Source: Capra hircus (Eukaryota; Chordata; Mammalia; Artiodactyla; Bovidae). Taken from it: a stretch of 64,000 bases of DNA. The stretch is taken from the NCBI RefSeq assembly GCF_001704415.2, contig NC_030826.1, forward strand, positions 59,973,362-60,037,361, read 5' to 3'. The notes under the pieces were generated by a model. The model worked only from the letters and a program-made list of their open reading frames with translations, was not told the origin of the DNA and made no database searches. The translations under genes and the position numbers were made by a program. Positions 1-9,789 of the stretch are shown here, piece by piece (positions within the stretch are counted from its first letter, which is position 1; every line of letters begins with the position of its first letter).

Positions 1-11
1 AATACATATAT

Positions 12-134
12 TTGTTGTTGTTCAGTTGCTAAGTTGTGTTTGACTCTTTGCAACCCCATGTACTGTAGCCTGGCCAGGCTCCTGTGTCCATGGGATTTCC
101 CAGGGAAGAATACTGGAGTGGGTTGCCATTTCCT
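12..134 (-). mobile_element. BovA-type SINE fragment
   Basis: The right-hand (BovA) part of a Bov-tA-like SINE read on the minus strand. It opens with the TTG-rich end and contains the typical gactctttgcaacccc and ggagtgggttgcc segments. The tRNA-like head is absent, so it is a partial copy. It lies against L1-derived sequence on its right. Confidence 0.85.
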
Positions 135-139
135 ATTGA

Positions 140-415
140 TTAAGGCATCAGTTTAATTGCTTGGATGTAACATGGTTTGTTTATCCAGCCACTGAATGGA
201 AACCATCTGGATTGTACCCAGGATTTGGAGATTGTGAAAAAAAGCGTGCCGACCATTCACATATAGGTCCTCCATAAACCCCAAATTTCATGTTTCTTGG
301 GTAAACATCAAGGGTTAAAATGGCTGGGTCATATGGCAAACGTATGTTTAAAACAAATTGTAAAATTATTTACCAAAGTTCTGTGATCAGAGCTTTGAGC
401 AGGGCCTCTCCATAG
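140..415 (-). mobile_element. L1 fragment, ORF2 3' part, antisense
   Basis: Resembles the antisense of the 3' part of mammalian L1: a stretch like the 'wait for a host to be reached by a non-conserved Watson-strand' repeat is not present, but the ordered blocks of old L1 are, namely the attgtttcc-like segment near 210, cttgggtaaa near 298 and gctgggtcatatgg near 323. Diverged and without an open frame. Confidence 0.6.
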
Positions 416-447
416 TTCGAGGGAAAAACCAGTCTATTATGTAGGGA

Positions 448-520
448 TACCTGGCATGCTGTGATTCATGGGGTCGCAAAGAGTCGGACTCGACTGAGTG
501 ACTGAACTGAACTGAACTGA
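448..520 (+). mobile_element. BovB 3' terminal fragment
   Basis: Short piece matching the extreme 3' end of BovB, finishing in the characteristic ACTGA repeats at 502-520. Only the last 70 bases are present. A Bov-A2 begins directly after it. Confidence 0.75.
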
Positions 521-797
521 TGTAGGAAAGTAAATGGCACCCCACTCCAGTACTCTTGCCTGGAAAATCCCATGGACAGAGGAGCCTGGTAGGCTGCAGT
601 CCATGGGGTCACTAAGAGTCGGACACAACTGAACAACTTCGCTTTCACTTTTCACTTTCATGCATTGGAGAAGGCAATGGCACCCCACTCCAGTACTCTT
701 GCCTGGAGAATCCCAGGGACGGGGGAGCCTGGTGGGCTGCTGTCTATGGGGTCGCACAGAGTTGGACACGACTGAAGTGACTCAGCAGCAGCAGCAA
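521..797 (+). mobile_element. Bov-A2 dimeric SINE
   Basis: Two BovA monomers in tandem (about 521-660 and 661-797) joined by the TTCACTTTCA-rich linker and ending in a CAGCAGCAG tail. The copy is close to full length and little diverged, which suggests a relatively young insertion. The open frames that cross it are readings of the SINE, not genes. Confidence 0.93.
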
Positions 798-1754
798 ACG
801 CACCTGTGTTTCTGTTCATGGTGGCACCCTCTTACTACGGGAAGTGTAGTGCTATTCAAAACGAGAACGGTTTAATACTGCAAGAAAATGGGACGATTTG
901 CGGTGCCAAACCCAATCACAGGGCGTCGAGAGCATTTAAATTTCCATCCCAAACAATCCGCTTCCGACCACCTTGTCAATGCCACATGCTGACCGTTCAG
1001 TTCTTTCTCTTTCAGCCCTATCTCAATCAAGCCTTTTTCTCCCAGCTTTGAACTCCTAAGGGAAAAGAGAAAGATAAAATCTGTGGGTTACTTTTGCAAC
1101 AAGTTATGTTCTTTCTCAATGAATTTTCCATGACATCTGTTTAGGAAAATCTCAGAATACACCAAAATGAGATAATGATGGGGTTTTATATTTATCAAAG
1201 GCTGCTTTACCCCCACACACAAATAAGCTAAGTCCCCATTGCATGGAAGGACACTTTTGTATGCCCAGAGGCAGAGTCCATGAAAGGGAAATTAAGAAGG
1301 GGGAACTGGTTCTGACGGGTAAGACCTCCCTGAATCCTGCCGCAAAGCTGGAGGCGTCTGAACTTGGCGGGGCTGACGATTTTGTCGATGTGGTCTCCCT
1401 TTTGCTTTTGGTATTGACTCATCTTACTGCTTCTGTTTCCAGGTTGGACTTGAAAATAAATGTTCAAGTTCTTGATGACTCAGAAAGATGTGAGCTTCCT
1501 TTTGAACGTTTCACAGTTGGTCCCAAGTAGTAGCTGATTCAGAGGCAGCATGGCTCCATCAGTGATGGGCTTCTTCAGGCAAGCTCATCAGGCACGCCTG
1601 CTTTAAGGCAAGAGCGCACTCTGAGAACACAAGCCCTCTGATCTGACATCTGCTTTCCTCTCTTAGCATCTTCAGAGGCCATGCAATTTATTACTGTGAC
1701 TATTAAAAGGGATAAAACCCATTTCCATGTTCATGGTGGCCATAGCGAAAAATT
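798..1754. other. Single-copy-looking stretch, no gene seen
   Basis: No repeat or gene recognised. A 95-codon plus-strand frame (1243-1530) has a GT-type donor-like site near 1319 and a pyrimidine-rich acceptor-like site near 1440, but the translation resembles nothing I know and an overlapping minus-strand frame of similar length is equally open, so I do not call an exon. Confidence 0.5.
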
Positions 1755-2236
1755 ATTGGATCTTATGCCGACAAAGGTCCAAATAGTCAAAGCTATGGTC
1801 TTTCCAGTAGTCATGGATGGATGTGAGAGTTGGACTATAAAGAAGATTGAGAGTTGAAGAATTGATGTTTTCTTACTATGGTGTTGGAGAAGACTCTTGA
1901 GAGTCCCTTGGACAGCAAGGAGATCAAACCAGTCCATCCTAAAAGAGATCACGCCTGAATATTCAATTGAGCTGAATATATCAGAAGGGCTGATGCTGAA
2001 GCTGAAGTTCCAGTACTTTGGCCACCTGATGTGAAGGGTCAACTCATTGGAAAAGACCCTGATGCTGGGAAAGATTGAGGGCAGGATGAGAAGGGAAGAC
2101 AGAGGATAAGCCGGTTGAATGGCATCCCTGACTCAGTGCCCATGAATTGAGCCAACTGCAGGCAATGCTGAAGGACAGGGAAGCCTGGCATGCTGCACTT
2201 CCCCAGGGTCACAAAGAGTCAGGCATGACATACCAG
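1755..2236 (+). mobile_element. BovB LINE 3' fragment
   Basis: The C-terminal coding part and 3' end of BovB in plus orientation. Translated pieces read as the segment after the reverse transcriptase core (the motif VKAMVFPVV is visible near 1786-1812), with in-frame stops such as the one following the DRRSW-like segment. Truncated at the 5' end; not coding. Confidence 0.88.
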
Positions 2237-2584
2237 CTGCATGATAACAATTTTAACTCTAAGTTCTGGGGAAATGCCTGTTTACACCGGTGGCCACTGG
2301 AAATATTGTGAGCCATTCACATGGATCTGTTGCACCCCTGTTAAAGAAGAAAGTATACCTGAGATTAACCTCAGACTGTATTTTTGCTTAACTCCTCTTG
2401 ACAATAAAGTGTTTCTCAGGTTATCAATAGTGCTATGTGTCAGTCCCAACCTGAATCTATGGATAAAATAGGTAACTAATGAGAACCTGAGGGATAGCTC
2501 AAGGAACTCTGTTCAATGCACTGTGGTGACCTGACGGGAAGGGAGTCCAAATGGGCAGGGATGTATGTTTAGTATGGCTGATCC
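2237..2584. other. Single-copy-looking stretch, nothing recognised
   Basis: About 350 bases between a BovB and a Bov-tA. No repeat, splice pattern or RNA gene seen. Confidence 0.4.
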
Positions 2585-2799
2585 GGGCTTCCATGGAGGC
2601 TCAGCGGTAAAGAACTGGCCCACCAAGGCGGAAGACGTGAGTTCCATCCCTGGGTCGGGAAGATCCTATGGAGATGGAAAAGGCAGCCCACTCCAGTATT
2701 CTTGCCTGGGAAATAACATGGACAGAGGAACTTGGCGGGCTACAGTTCTCGGGGTTGCAAAGAGACAGATACGACTGAGTAACTGAACAATAGCAGCAA
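2585..2799 (+). mobile_element. Bov-tA SINE
   Basis: tRNA-like head followed by a BovA body, ending at agcagcaaac. It is moderately diverged (for example ggcccaccaaggcgg in the B-box region). The sequence immediately after it is an L1 3' end, so the SINE appears to have landed inside an L1 3' untranslated region. Confidence 0.9.
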
Positions 2800-2890
2800 A
2801 CAGCTGATTCATTTTGTTGCGCGTCAGAAACCAACACGACATCGTAGAGCAACTATTCTCCAATAAATCAATTAAAAACGAACAAACAAG
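2800..2890 (+). mobile_element. L1 3' terminal fragment
   Basis: Carries the end of a ruminant-type L1 3' untranslated region: agctgattca, an acacgacatcg-like segment, then a polyadenylation-type aataaa at 2864 and an A-rich tail. Its upstream part is replaced by the adjacent Bov-tA. Confidence 0.7.
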
Positions 2891-3533
2891 CCAACGATGT
2901 CTGTGAAGCATCCCAGAGTCAGGTCCTTGCTCCTTTGAACCTCAGACTGCATGTCTACAAAGGAGCTCGGATTTGTAGCCTTGACACGGTGTGCCCTACT
3001 TTCACAGCAGCGCAGGGAGCAAGCGGAGAGAAAAGGGGCCGTGAGCTGGCCAACAAACGAATGAAATGACTCCACATCTAGAAACGGGTTTCACCCTCCA
3101 AGGTCCCACGTCCGTCCAGGATATCTTGTGTCTGTAAATGTCAAAACTAATAGGAGAAAAGAATGCAGACAAAACCCAGAAATCTGGCCACTGCTTATTT
3201 CCTATTTTCAGCTAAGATAACTCATATCGGCATGACCAAAATGGATGTCTGAGAAATCTCAGCAATCTCTCATCGATCAGACACCACTGAGCAAATATTA
3301 ACCCCAGAGATAGCCCTATACACCATCAGAGCCATAATAAGACTCCGAAATTATTGGTTTAATCCTTGATCACTTCCCAGTTTCCATCCACAAGGTAATA
3401 TAGAATGTTCAGCCAGATTCCCTTCAAATTATCTTTAAAAATCAAACTTTTCACATTGCCTCAAGTGTTTATCCTACCATCTCACATATTTTTACTTAGA
3501 TTTTCTTTATAGCATGCTTAATTTTTTTTCATT
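2891..3533. other. Single-copy-looking stretch, nothing recognised
   Basis: About 640 bases without a recognisable repeat. AT content rises toward the right, ending in a short T run at 3520-3530 beside the BovB insertion. Confidence 0.4.
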
Positions 3534-3534
3534 T

Positions 3535-4432
3535 TCAGTTCAGTTCTGTTCAGTCACTCAGTCATGTCCGACTCTTTCAGACCCCATGAATAGCAGCATG
3601 CCAGGCCTCCCTGTCCATCACCAACTCCCAGAGTTCACCCAGACTCACGTCCATCAAGTCCATGATGCCATCCAGCCATCTCATCCTCTGTTGTCCCCTT
3701 CTCCTCCCGCTCCCAATCCCTCCCAGCATCAGAGTCGTTTTCAATGAGTCAGCTCTTCGCATGAGGTGCCCAAAATACTGGAGTTTCAGCTTTAGCATCA
3801 TTCCTTCCAAAGAACACCCAGGACTGATCTCCTTTTGAATGGACTGGTTGGATCTCCTTGCAGTCCAAGGGACTCTCAAGAGTCTTCTCCAACACCACAG
3901 TTCAAAAGCATCAATTTTTCGGCACTCAGCTTTCTTCACAGTCCAACTCACATCCATACATGACCACAGGAAAAACCATAGCCTTCACTAGATGGACCTT
4001 TGTTGGCAAACTAATGTCTCTGCTTTTGAATATGCTATCTAGGTTGGTCATAACTTTCCTTCCAAGGAGTAAGTGTTTTTTAATTTTATGGCTGCAATCA
4101 CCATCTGCAGTGATTTTGGAGCCCAAAAAAATGAAGTCTGACACTGTTTCCCCATCTATTTCCCATGAAGTGATGGGACCAGATGCCATGATCTTCGTTT
4201 TCTGAATGTTGAGCTTTAAGCCAACTTTTTCACTCTCCTCTTTCACTTTCATCAAGAGGCTTTTTAGCTCCTCTTCACTTTCTGCCATAAGGCTGGTGTC
4301 ATCTGCATATCTGAGGTTATTGATATTTCTCCCGGCAATCTTGATTCCAGCTTGTGCTTCTTCCAGCCCAGTGTTTCTCATGATGTTCTCTGCATAGAAG
4401 TTAAATAAGCAGGGTGACAATATACAGCCTTG
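3535..4432 (-). mobile_element. BovB LINE, 5'-truncated, antisense
   Basis: Minus-strand BovB of about 0.9 kb from its ACTGAA-type 3' end (left) to a 5' break inside the reverse transcriptase (right, after cagccttgac). It includes the catalytic YADD region and the C-terminal segment. A frameshift separates the two longest frames, so it is inactive. Confidence 0.93.
3926..4420 (-). pseudogene. BovB reverse transcriptase fragment
   Basis: A 164-codon minus-strand frame that begins inside the reverse transcriptase fingers/palm. Residues 38-41 are YADD, the catalytic motif C of the reverse transcriptase, followed by a KLNIQKTK segment and FLGSKI. No endonuclease domain is present. It is part of the truncated LINE at 3535-4432 and is not a host gene. 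Confidence 0.85.
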
Positions 4433-4796
4433 ACATTTTACATTTTAGCTTTATCCAGTATTCATATTTATTTTGTCTTTTTTAAGCATGCTATGATAAT
4501 TCTCTAATATGATGCCCTTTGCTCCTGCATTGTTGCTTTTTCCACCAAAGACACGTGTGGACTCGGACATCAGTGAGCACAGAAGTGAGTGCTGTCTGTC
4601 ACGTTTATGCACCTTGCTCCCCGGTCGCCCCTCCTCTGTTTACTGGATAAGAGTAAGGGAGAGATTCTGTAAAAAGCAATGTCCTTATCTTTTCTAGAAT
4701 AAACAAGCAATCATCTCAAGCCTCTCAGAGGACTTTCCAGGAAATATGAGCCATTATACTGACGCTCCTCAAGCTCCTCAAGAACTCTGCAAGGCA
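4433..4796. other. Single-copy-looking stretch, nothing recognised
   Basis: No repeat or gene recognised. A T/A-rich junction (ttttacatttta) borders the BovB on the left. Confidence 0.4.
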
Positions 4797-4963
4797 CGAC
4801 TTCCTCACTGGTCCAGTGGTTAAGACTGTCTTCCAGTGTAGCGAGTGAGGGTTCGATCCCTGGCTGGGGAGCTGAGATCCCATGTGCCTTGTGGCCAAAA
4901 ACTCAGAACATAAAACAAAAGCAACATTGCAATAAGTTCAATAAAAACTTTTAAAAAAAGAAA
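4797..4963 (+). mobile_element. CHR-type tRNA-Glu SINE
   Basis: Starts like gacttcctcactggtccag, keeps B-box-like ggttcgatccc at 4850-4860, then the ctgagatccc and gtggccaaaa segments and an A-rich tail ending near 4963. This is the tRNA-Glu-derived SINE shared by cetaceans, hippo and ruminants, older than Bov-tA. Confidence 0.85.
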
Positions 4964-5240
4964 GTTTATAGAACTCTACAAGGCAGACGCAGCCCCTCAA
5001 GATCTATTGAATAGGAAAAATAACACACTTACTGGTAAAGGATATTTTTTCTCAATCATTCAAAAATCTTTTGATTGCCCTTTATGCACAAACCCCTGTG
5101 TTTATGAAAGATAAATTCCTTGAGGGATATATTTGCCAGAGATTCTGCAAGGAAAAAAAATGCCACATTTGATTTGTGGTAATTTGAGGAAGATTTAATG
5201 GAGGAATTATTAGCAAAGTTGTGGGGAGAGGTCAGAGAAA

Positions 5241-5241
<1 letters not shown>

Positions 5242-5283
<42 letters not shown>

Positions 5284-5291
5284 CACACACA
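5242..5291. repeat. (CA)n microsatellite
   Basis: About 25 CA units interrupted by a single G at 5277. The length and near purity make it likely to be polymorphic. The open frames reading poly-TH or poly-CV across it are artefacts of the repeat. Confidence 0.97.
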
Positions 5292-5713
5292 AGTACACAC
5301 AGACAGGGCAGTCAGCACCCCCAGGGCTAGTAACACCCAAGCTGTGATCAGTGGCTCAGGAGATGGGGAAGGGAGCAGTTCCCGAGTCCTGACAAGAGGC
5401 TCCTGGAGAGATGGGAGGAGGGGATAGTGTGGGGGTGGGGGCCGGGGGGGCAGCCTAAGCAGACCCCACAGAGAGGGGGACACAGGGCAGAAAGATGACC
5501 CAGCCCTTCTCTCTTCACTCCCACTGTGGCCTCCCATGGCTGAGCCCACAGGAAATTCAAAGGACCTGATCGAATCTATAATGGTCAGCCTCCCGGAGCC
5601 CGCAGCAAGGTGGAGGATGATGGAGGACTCCAGGGGGGGATATCACAAGGTTGCTGGTCCCAGGGGCAACACTCATCTTAATGACCCAACTTCACTGAAA
5701 TAAAGATGACCTC
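5292..5713. other. Purine-rich single-copy stretch with G-tract
   Basis: No gene or interspersed repeat recognised. Within it, 5413-5450 holds four or more runs of three to seven G with loops of 1-7 bases, a classical G-quadruplex-forming pattern on the plus strand. Confidence 0.6.
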
Positions 5714-5868
5714 TGGGACACCCCTAGTGGTTCAGTGGCTGAGACTCTGTGCTCCCAACGCAGGGGGCCCAGGTTCCATTCTTGGTCAAGGAACTGGATC
5801 CCACATGACTCAACTAAAGATTTGACATGCCACAACCAAGACAGCAAATAAATCATTTCTTTAAAGAA
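5714..5868 (+). mobile_element. CHR-type SINE
   Basis: Head cacccctagtggttcag, a degraded B box (ggttccattc) and a ggaactggatcccacatg segment, with an aaataaatcattt tail. Longer post-head region than the copy at 4797. Confidence 0.8.
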
Positions 5869-6128
5869 GATCTTCATCTTGTTTTAGAGGAGACTAAGAG
5901 AGGTTGGACACCCAGCTCTGGCTGAGAAGTAGAATATTCTGTTTTGTACTTTGCGGGAATGTGACATAGTCTATTTTTGTATAGACTACTATTGTAACTA
6001 AGAATTTGTTAGTTTCCCCAGTTGGGTCTTCTTGAAAGGTTGGGAAGCCAATACCTAAATTCTGTAGTCTACAAACTGAAGAAATGCTCTGATGTGTATA
6101 TTTAACAGAGACCTAAAAATGAAGCATT

Positions 6129-6965
6129 TGGTGGACAGATGCTAAGGCGGCCACATGACCCCTGCTCTCAGGCGTTTGTGCCTTTGAGAGATCCTCTCCC
6201 CCCGAGGATGGTGGTAGCTGTGACTTGCCTCTACCCACAGAAACTGCAGAGGACTGCTGTCTCTCCTGTGATGATGCTCACTACGTGACAAGGGTGATGA
6301 CGTCACTGAAATGATCATATTATATAAAATCGCTCTGCTAGCAAGCAGTCTCATGATAAAGACTCTCTTCTGCCAGGTTGAGGGAATAAGCTGTTGGGTA
6401 AAAGCCTGATGCGGGTACCAGATGACACAGAGCTCTGGTAATCCTTAGAGCTGTGAGCAGCCCCGGGTCAACAGACAGCAAGAAGCAAAGGCCCCGTTCT
6501 ACAGCCACAGAGAGATGAATTCTGCCAGCACACTGAATGGTTTGGGTAGCAGATCCACCCCAGTCAAGCCTCAAGATGAGATCCCAGCTCCGACCAACAC
6601 CTTGATAGTAACTTTCCAGACAACCCAGCTAAACCAAGCCCAGATTCCTCACCACGGAACCTGATAACAAATGTGTGTTGCTTTAAGCCACAAAATTGGT
6701 GGTCACTGGGGCCTCCCTGATGGCTCAGCAGGTAAAAAATCTGCCTGAAATGCAGGACACACAGGAGATGTGGGTTTGATCCTTGATTCCGGAATATCCC
6801 CTGGAGGAGGGCATGGCAACCCACTCCAGTATTCTTGCCTGGAGAATCCCAGGCAAGAGGAGCCTGGTGGGTTACACTCCAAAGGGTTGCAAAGAGTCAG
6901 ACACGACTGAGGGACTAAGCTTGCACACGTCACTTGTTATGAAGTCATAGAAAATGAATACAACT
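6129..6965 (+). mobile_element. MLT1-type (ERVL-MaLR) solo LTR, split
   Basis: An old LTR in plus orientation. Recognisable blocks are the tattatataa promoter-like segment near 6319-6332, ctgaattctgccagca-like at 6513-6530, agcctcaagatgagatcccagc near 6568 and aacaaatgtgtgttg..ttaagccac at 6665-6690, a LTR polyadenylation region. Its last part (6930-6965) lies beyond a Bov-tA inserted at 6708-6928. No internal viral genes are next to it. Confidence 0.7.
6708..6928 (+). mobile_element. Bov-tA SINE inserted in the LTR
   Basis: Full-length Bov-tA with head gcctccctgatggctcag. The hexamer gtcact precedes it (6702-6707) and follows it (6929-6934), a short target-site duplication. Removing it rejoins the two parts of the MLT1-type LTR. 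Confidence 0.92.
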
Positions 6966-7081
6966 AGGTATTTAATTTTTCCATATTGTGTTATTTAACA
7001 ACTCTTTAGAATATTCTCCCAAATTCCCTGAAACATGGGTCTTGTGGGTCAGTCATTATTTCAGTCAACAAGCAGGGTATC

Positions 7082-7292
7082 TCCCACACAGGTGGCTCAG
7101 TGGTAAAGAATTCGCCTGCCAATGCAGGCACCACAGGAGATGCGAGTTTGATCCCTGAGTTGGGAAGACCCCCTGGAGAAGGGAATGGCAACCTCCTCCA
7201 GGATTCTCGCCTGGGAAATCTCATGGGCAGAGGAGCCCGGAGGGCTACAGTCTGCAGGGTCACAAAGAGTCAGACACGACTGAGCACGGCAC
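7082..7292 (+). mobile_element. Bov-tA SINE
   Basis: Near-complete, head acacaggtggctcagtgg and BovA body ending cacgactgagcacggcac. Low divergence. Confidence 0.92.
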
Positions 7293-7384
7293 ACTCCACC
7301 TTACACAGGACTGAGTGTTTACAAACTAGTCCCATAAATATTAAGTCAATGGTTCATTGAGATCAGCTGTGAGGACGAATCTCA

Positions 7385-7515
7385 GGTAAGAGAGGGGACA
7401 CTGGGCACTGAGTCTGTGAGGTCTGAGGGGCTCACCCAAGGACAGCCAGCTAGCTGGGGGCAGATCTCGGCTTTTGTCTCAGGACTTCGACTACAAGCCC
7501 CAGGCTATTCAGTCT
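7385..7515 (+). mobile_element. MIR-like SINE fragment
   Basis: The segment gctcacccaaggacagccagctagc (7430-7454) and the following cagatctcgg..aggacttcgactacaagccc match the core and right part of MIR in plus orientation. Diverged, as expected for this ancient family. Confidence 0.6.
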
Positions 7516-7707
7516 GCCAACCTGCCTGCCTTGGTTTAGTCTTAGACAGTTAAAGCACAGTGGCCAACGAGCCACACTCTCTGCCTTTACGAGAGCCAGG
7601 TGTATTTATTCTGTCCCCTATAATGGCAAAACACCTTCCCTTTACCTCAGAAATGCATGTGTGACTGGCCCCCAGATTAAAAACACATACTAGTAGAAAA
7701 AAGTCCC

Positions 7708-7874
7708 ACGGAGGGCCTTCCCTAGCGGTGCAGCGGTAGGATTTCTGCTCTCTCAATACTGCAGCCTGGGTTTGCCCCCCCACGCCACAACTGAAGGCCC
7801 TCACGCCACGCTGAAGATGAAGGTTCCAAATGCCTTCACTAAGATCAATGCAGCCAAATAAATATCTTAAAAAA
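7708..7874 (+). mobile_element. CHR-type SINE
   Basis: Head ggccttccctagcggtgcagcgg, then an internal run of C at 7776-7782 replacing the usual B-box context, and a caaataaatatctt tail. The 115-codon minus-strand frame over it is not a gene. Confidence 0.75.
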
Positions 7875-9190
7875 TCCCGCAGAAAATGGATTAACATCTC
7901 CTCCAGACTGATTACAGTTGTGGTTCAATCCTGCATCCTTATCTAAAATCAGGTTTCAAATTGCAGATATGAGTGTTATTATCATCAGCAGCAAGGGTGT
8001 AATGCCAGCATTTAAAAACATCTTTTACAAAGTCTAACCCAGGCTTAAAATGGCAATTCCTTCAATGACTGGAAGGAAAAAGGGGACTTTGGCAAAACAC
8101 TTCATGATTAAGGCCCAAACTCTAAACCTTATTAGGACCAAAGCAGATGGCAATATTAGCTAATAGATTTAAAAAAAAAAAAAAACTGTTCTTTCTTGAA
8201 CAGAGTATTTGGAAGTGATGTGAAGCACTTAAAACTTACCTCTTTGTGAATGGTCAGTGGTGGAATTCTAGCTGTGAGGTCTGTTGCAAGTTTATTCCAA
8301 AGGCCAGCTAATGGGGCACACACAGCAACCTCTTTTGAGGTGGAGCAGAATGCTGTCTGCAGTGGAGATCAAAGCCATCAATGTGGGCGCCTATAATAAG
8401 AGAAATGATGGTTTAGGCAGTCCCACCCTGTATCTCCCATTAGGCAACGTGAGCAGCGGTCATCAACATTCTCTCCCATGTCACTTTGCTTAAACCCATC
8501 CGTATTATTGGGGCTGTGGGAGCCTGAGAAGCATTTTATAACAAATACAGGACTGTTTCACGTGGGTCAAACATTTAATAAGCTTCCAGAAAATATCCTG
8601 CCTTCGTTCGGCTCAGAACCTGGCCCAGGATGAGAGGGTTTTTCTTGATTGTCGGTTGCTTATTTTTCTGAACCTACATTTTAAAGGACAGCAGGTTTGA
8701 AAACAAACGTGATTCAACCTTGGAAGGCTCTCGCTATGTGTCTGCGTGTCTTTTATCAGGGCCCTTGATTAGAAGGAAAAGAGAAAGGAGTCTTTTTCTT
8801 TCCATCTCGCCCTGTTATTATGTTCATTGCGAATCTTGCCCTTTCTTTCCGCCAATTAGGACCCGTTCCAATATGGCGGGACCTCCAGAGTTACGAGCGC
8901 TGCTTCAGAGGCGAGACTCTTTCCAGAAGCTGCTTGGTTTGAAATTCCATCCCCCACTGCCCTTTAAAAAAAAAAAGAAGAAGAAGAAAACACAGTTCCA
9001 GTGAATTGCCAAGCATTTATATTTGGAGTTTTTATGATTGAAGGATTTATTGTCAGGAGAAAATGAGAATGGTTCTATTTTTTCCCCTTACCTAAAAAAA
9101 CAGGCTCCCTGGTGCATCTTTGAAGGACTTCGACCCTGTTGGTTGTCCTACAGAGAAGCCCCCTATCACAGCTTCAGTTTGGGAGGGCGA
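7875..9190. other. Repeat-free block of about 1.3 kb
   Basis: No interspersed repeat seen. Contains an A15 run at 8170-8184 and an unusually CpG-retaining segment at 8830-8920. The sequence has homeodomain-type AATTAG and TGATTG words. No open frame with a recognisable product. A candidate conserved non-coding block, which needs alignment to other mammals. Confidence 0.4.
8868..8880 (+). promoter_or_regulatory. YY1-like motif
   Basis: CCAATATGGCGGG closely follows the YY1 consensus (core ATGGCGG). It lies among several preserved CpGs (8853, 8865, 8877, 8896, 8901, 8912) in otherwise CpG-poor DNA. A motif match alone, so function is inference. Confidence 0.35.
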
Positions 9191-9194
9191 AGCA

Positions 9195-9370
9195 GAGCTG
9201 GGCAGTCGGGACTGGGCTTCTAAACCTGAGTCCACCACTTACTAGCTCTATAGGTTTCAATAGAGTAAGTAATCACTTTCAGTCTACTTCCTAATCTGTA
9301 CCAGACTCATAAATAATCACAGCTGCTTGATGCGATGGAAAGGGTTGAATGGATGGTCTACAAGGTCCCA
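9195..9370 (+). mobile_element. MIR SINE
   Basis: Shows the MIR order in plus orientation: tgagtccaccacttactagctctat (9220-9244) then agtaagtaatcac, ctacttcctaatctgta and tcataaataatcacagctg. Clear although about a quarter diverged by eye. Confidence 0.75.
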
Positions 9371-9788
9371 CCTCACCATCCGGAACATGGGGAGTCATTT
9401 AAAAACGCTCTTATTTCAGGACTGATGTCCTATGGTTTCCTCTGCTTGCCTTTCTCAGGTAGCTCTTCCATCAGTCGTGTTTGATTAGCTCCAGGCCACA
9501 CATGTGGGTCTTCTATTTACATAGAACCAAACATCTGAAGAGCTGAAAAAGCACCCGTTTATTCCGGTCTCGGGTTCATCTGTATTGACCTCACTGCATT
9601 TAATTTCTCACAGGACTGCTGTCAGAGCAGTGATATGGCATGCAGCTTCGTTCATTCTTAGTGTCTCTGTGAAGCACGTGGGTCATAAAGCTTTCAGTGC
9701 ATGCATGCTCGTGAAATGGATAAATAACAGAAAAGTTAACACTTTTAATAATTATGGCAACCAGTGTGTTAAATCTTTCATTAAAAGA
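9371..9788. other. Single-copy-looking stretch
   Basis: No repeat recognised. Contains homeodomain-type taataattatgg at 9747-9758 and two gcatgca words. No coding signal. Confidence 0.4.
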
Positions 9789-9789
9789 T

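Noticed and set aside
1228..1530. Possible exon with donor-like and acceptor-like sites
   Set aside because: Plus and minus frames are equally open and the protein is unfamiliar; the splice-like words are common by chance.
2585..2799. tRNA-like sequences with A- and B-box words, here and in every Bov-tA and CHR element
   Set aside because: These are the tRNA-derived heads of SINEs; they lack a foldable complete tRNA and are not tRNA genes.
3514..4205. Plus-strand frames over BovB
   Set aside because: Antisense readings of the minus-strand BovB reverse transcriptase; the same applies at 10070-10654, 13101-13433 and 60110-61172.
5221..5427. Poly-TH and poly-CV reading frames
   Set aside because: Readings of the CA microsatellite.
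6129..6965. Endogenous retrovirus with coding genes beside the LTR
   Set aside because: Only a solo MaLR-type LTR is visible; no gag, pol or env-like sequence is present on either side.
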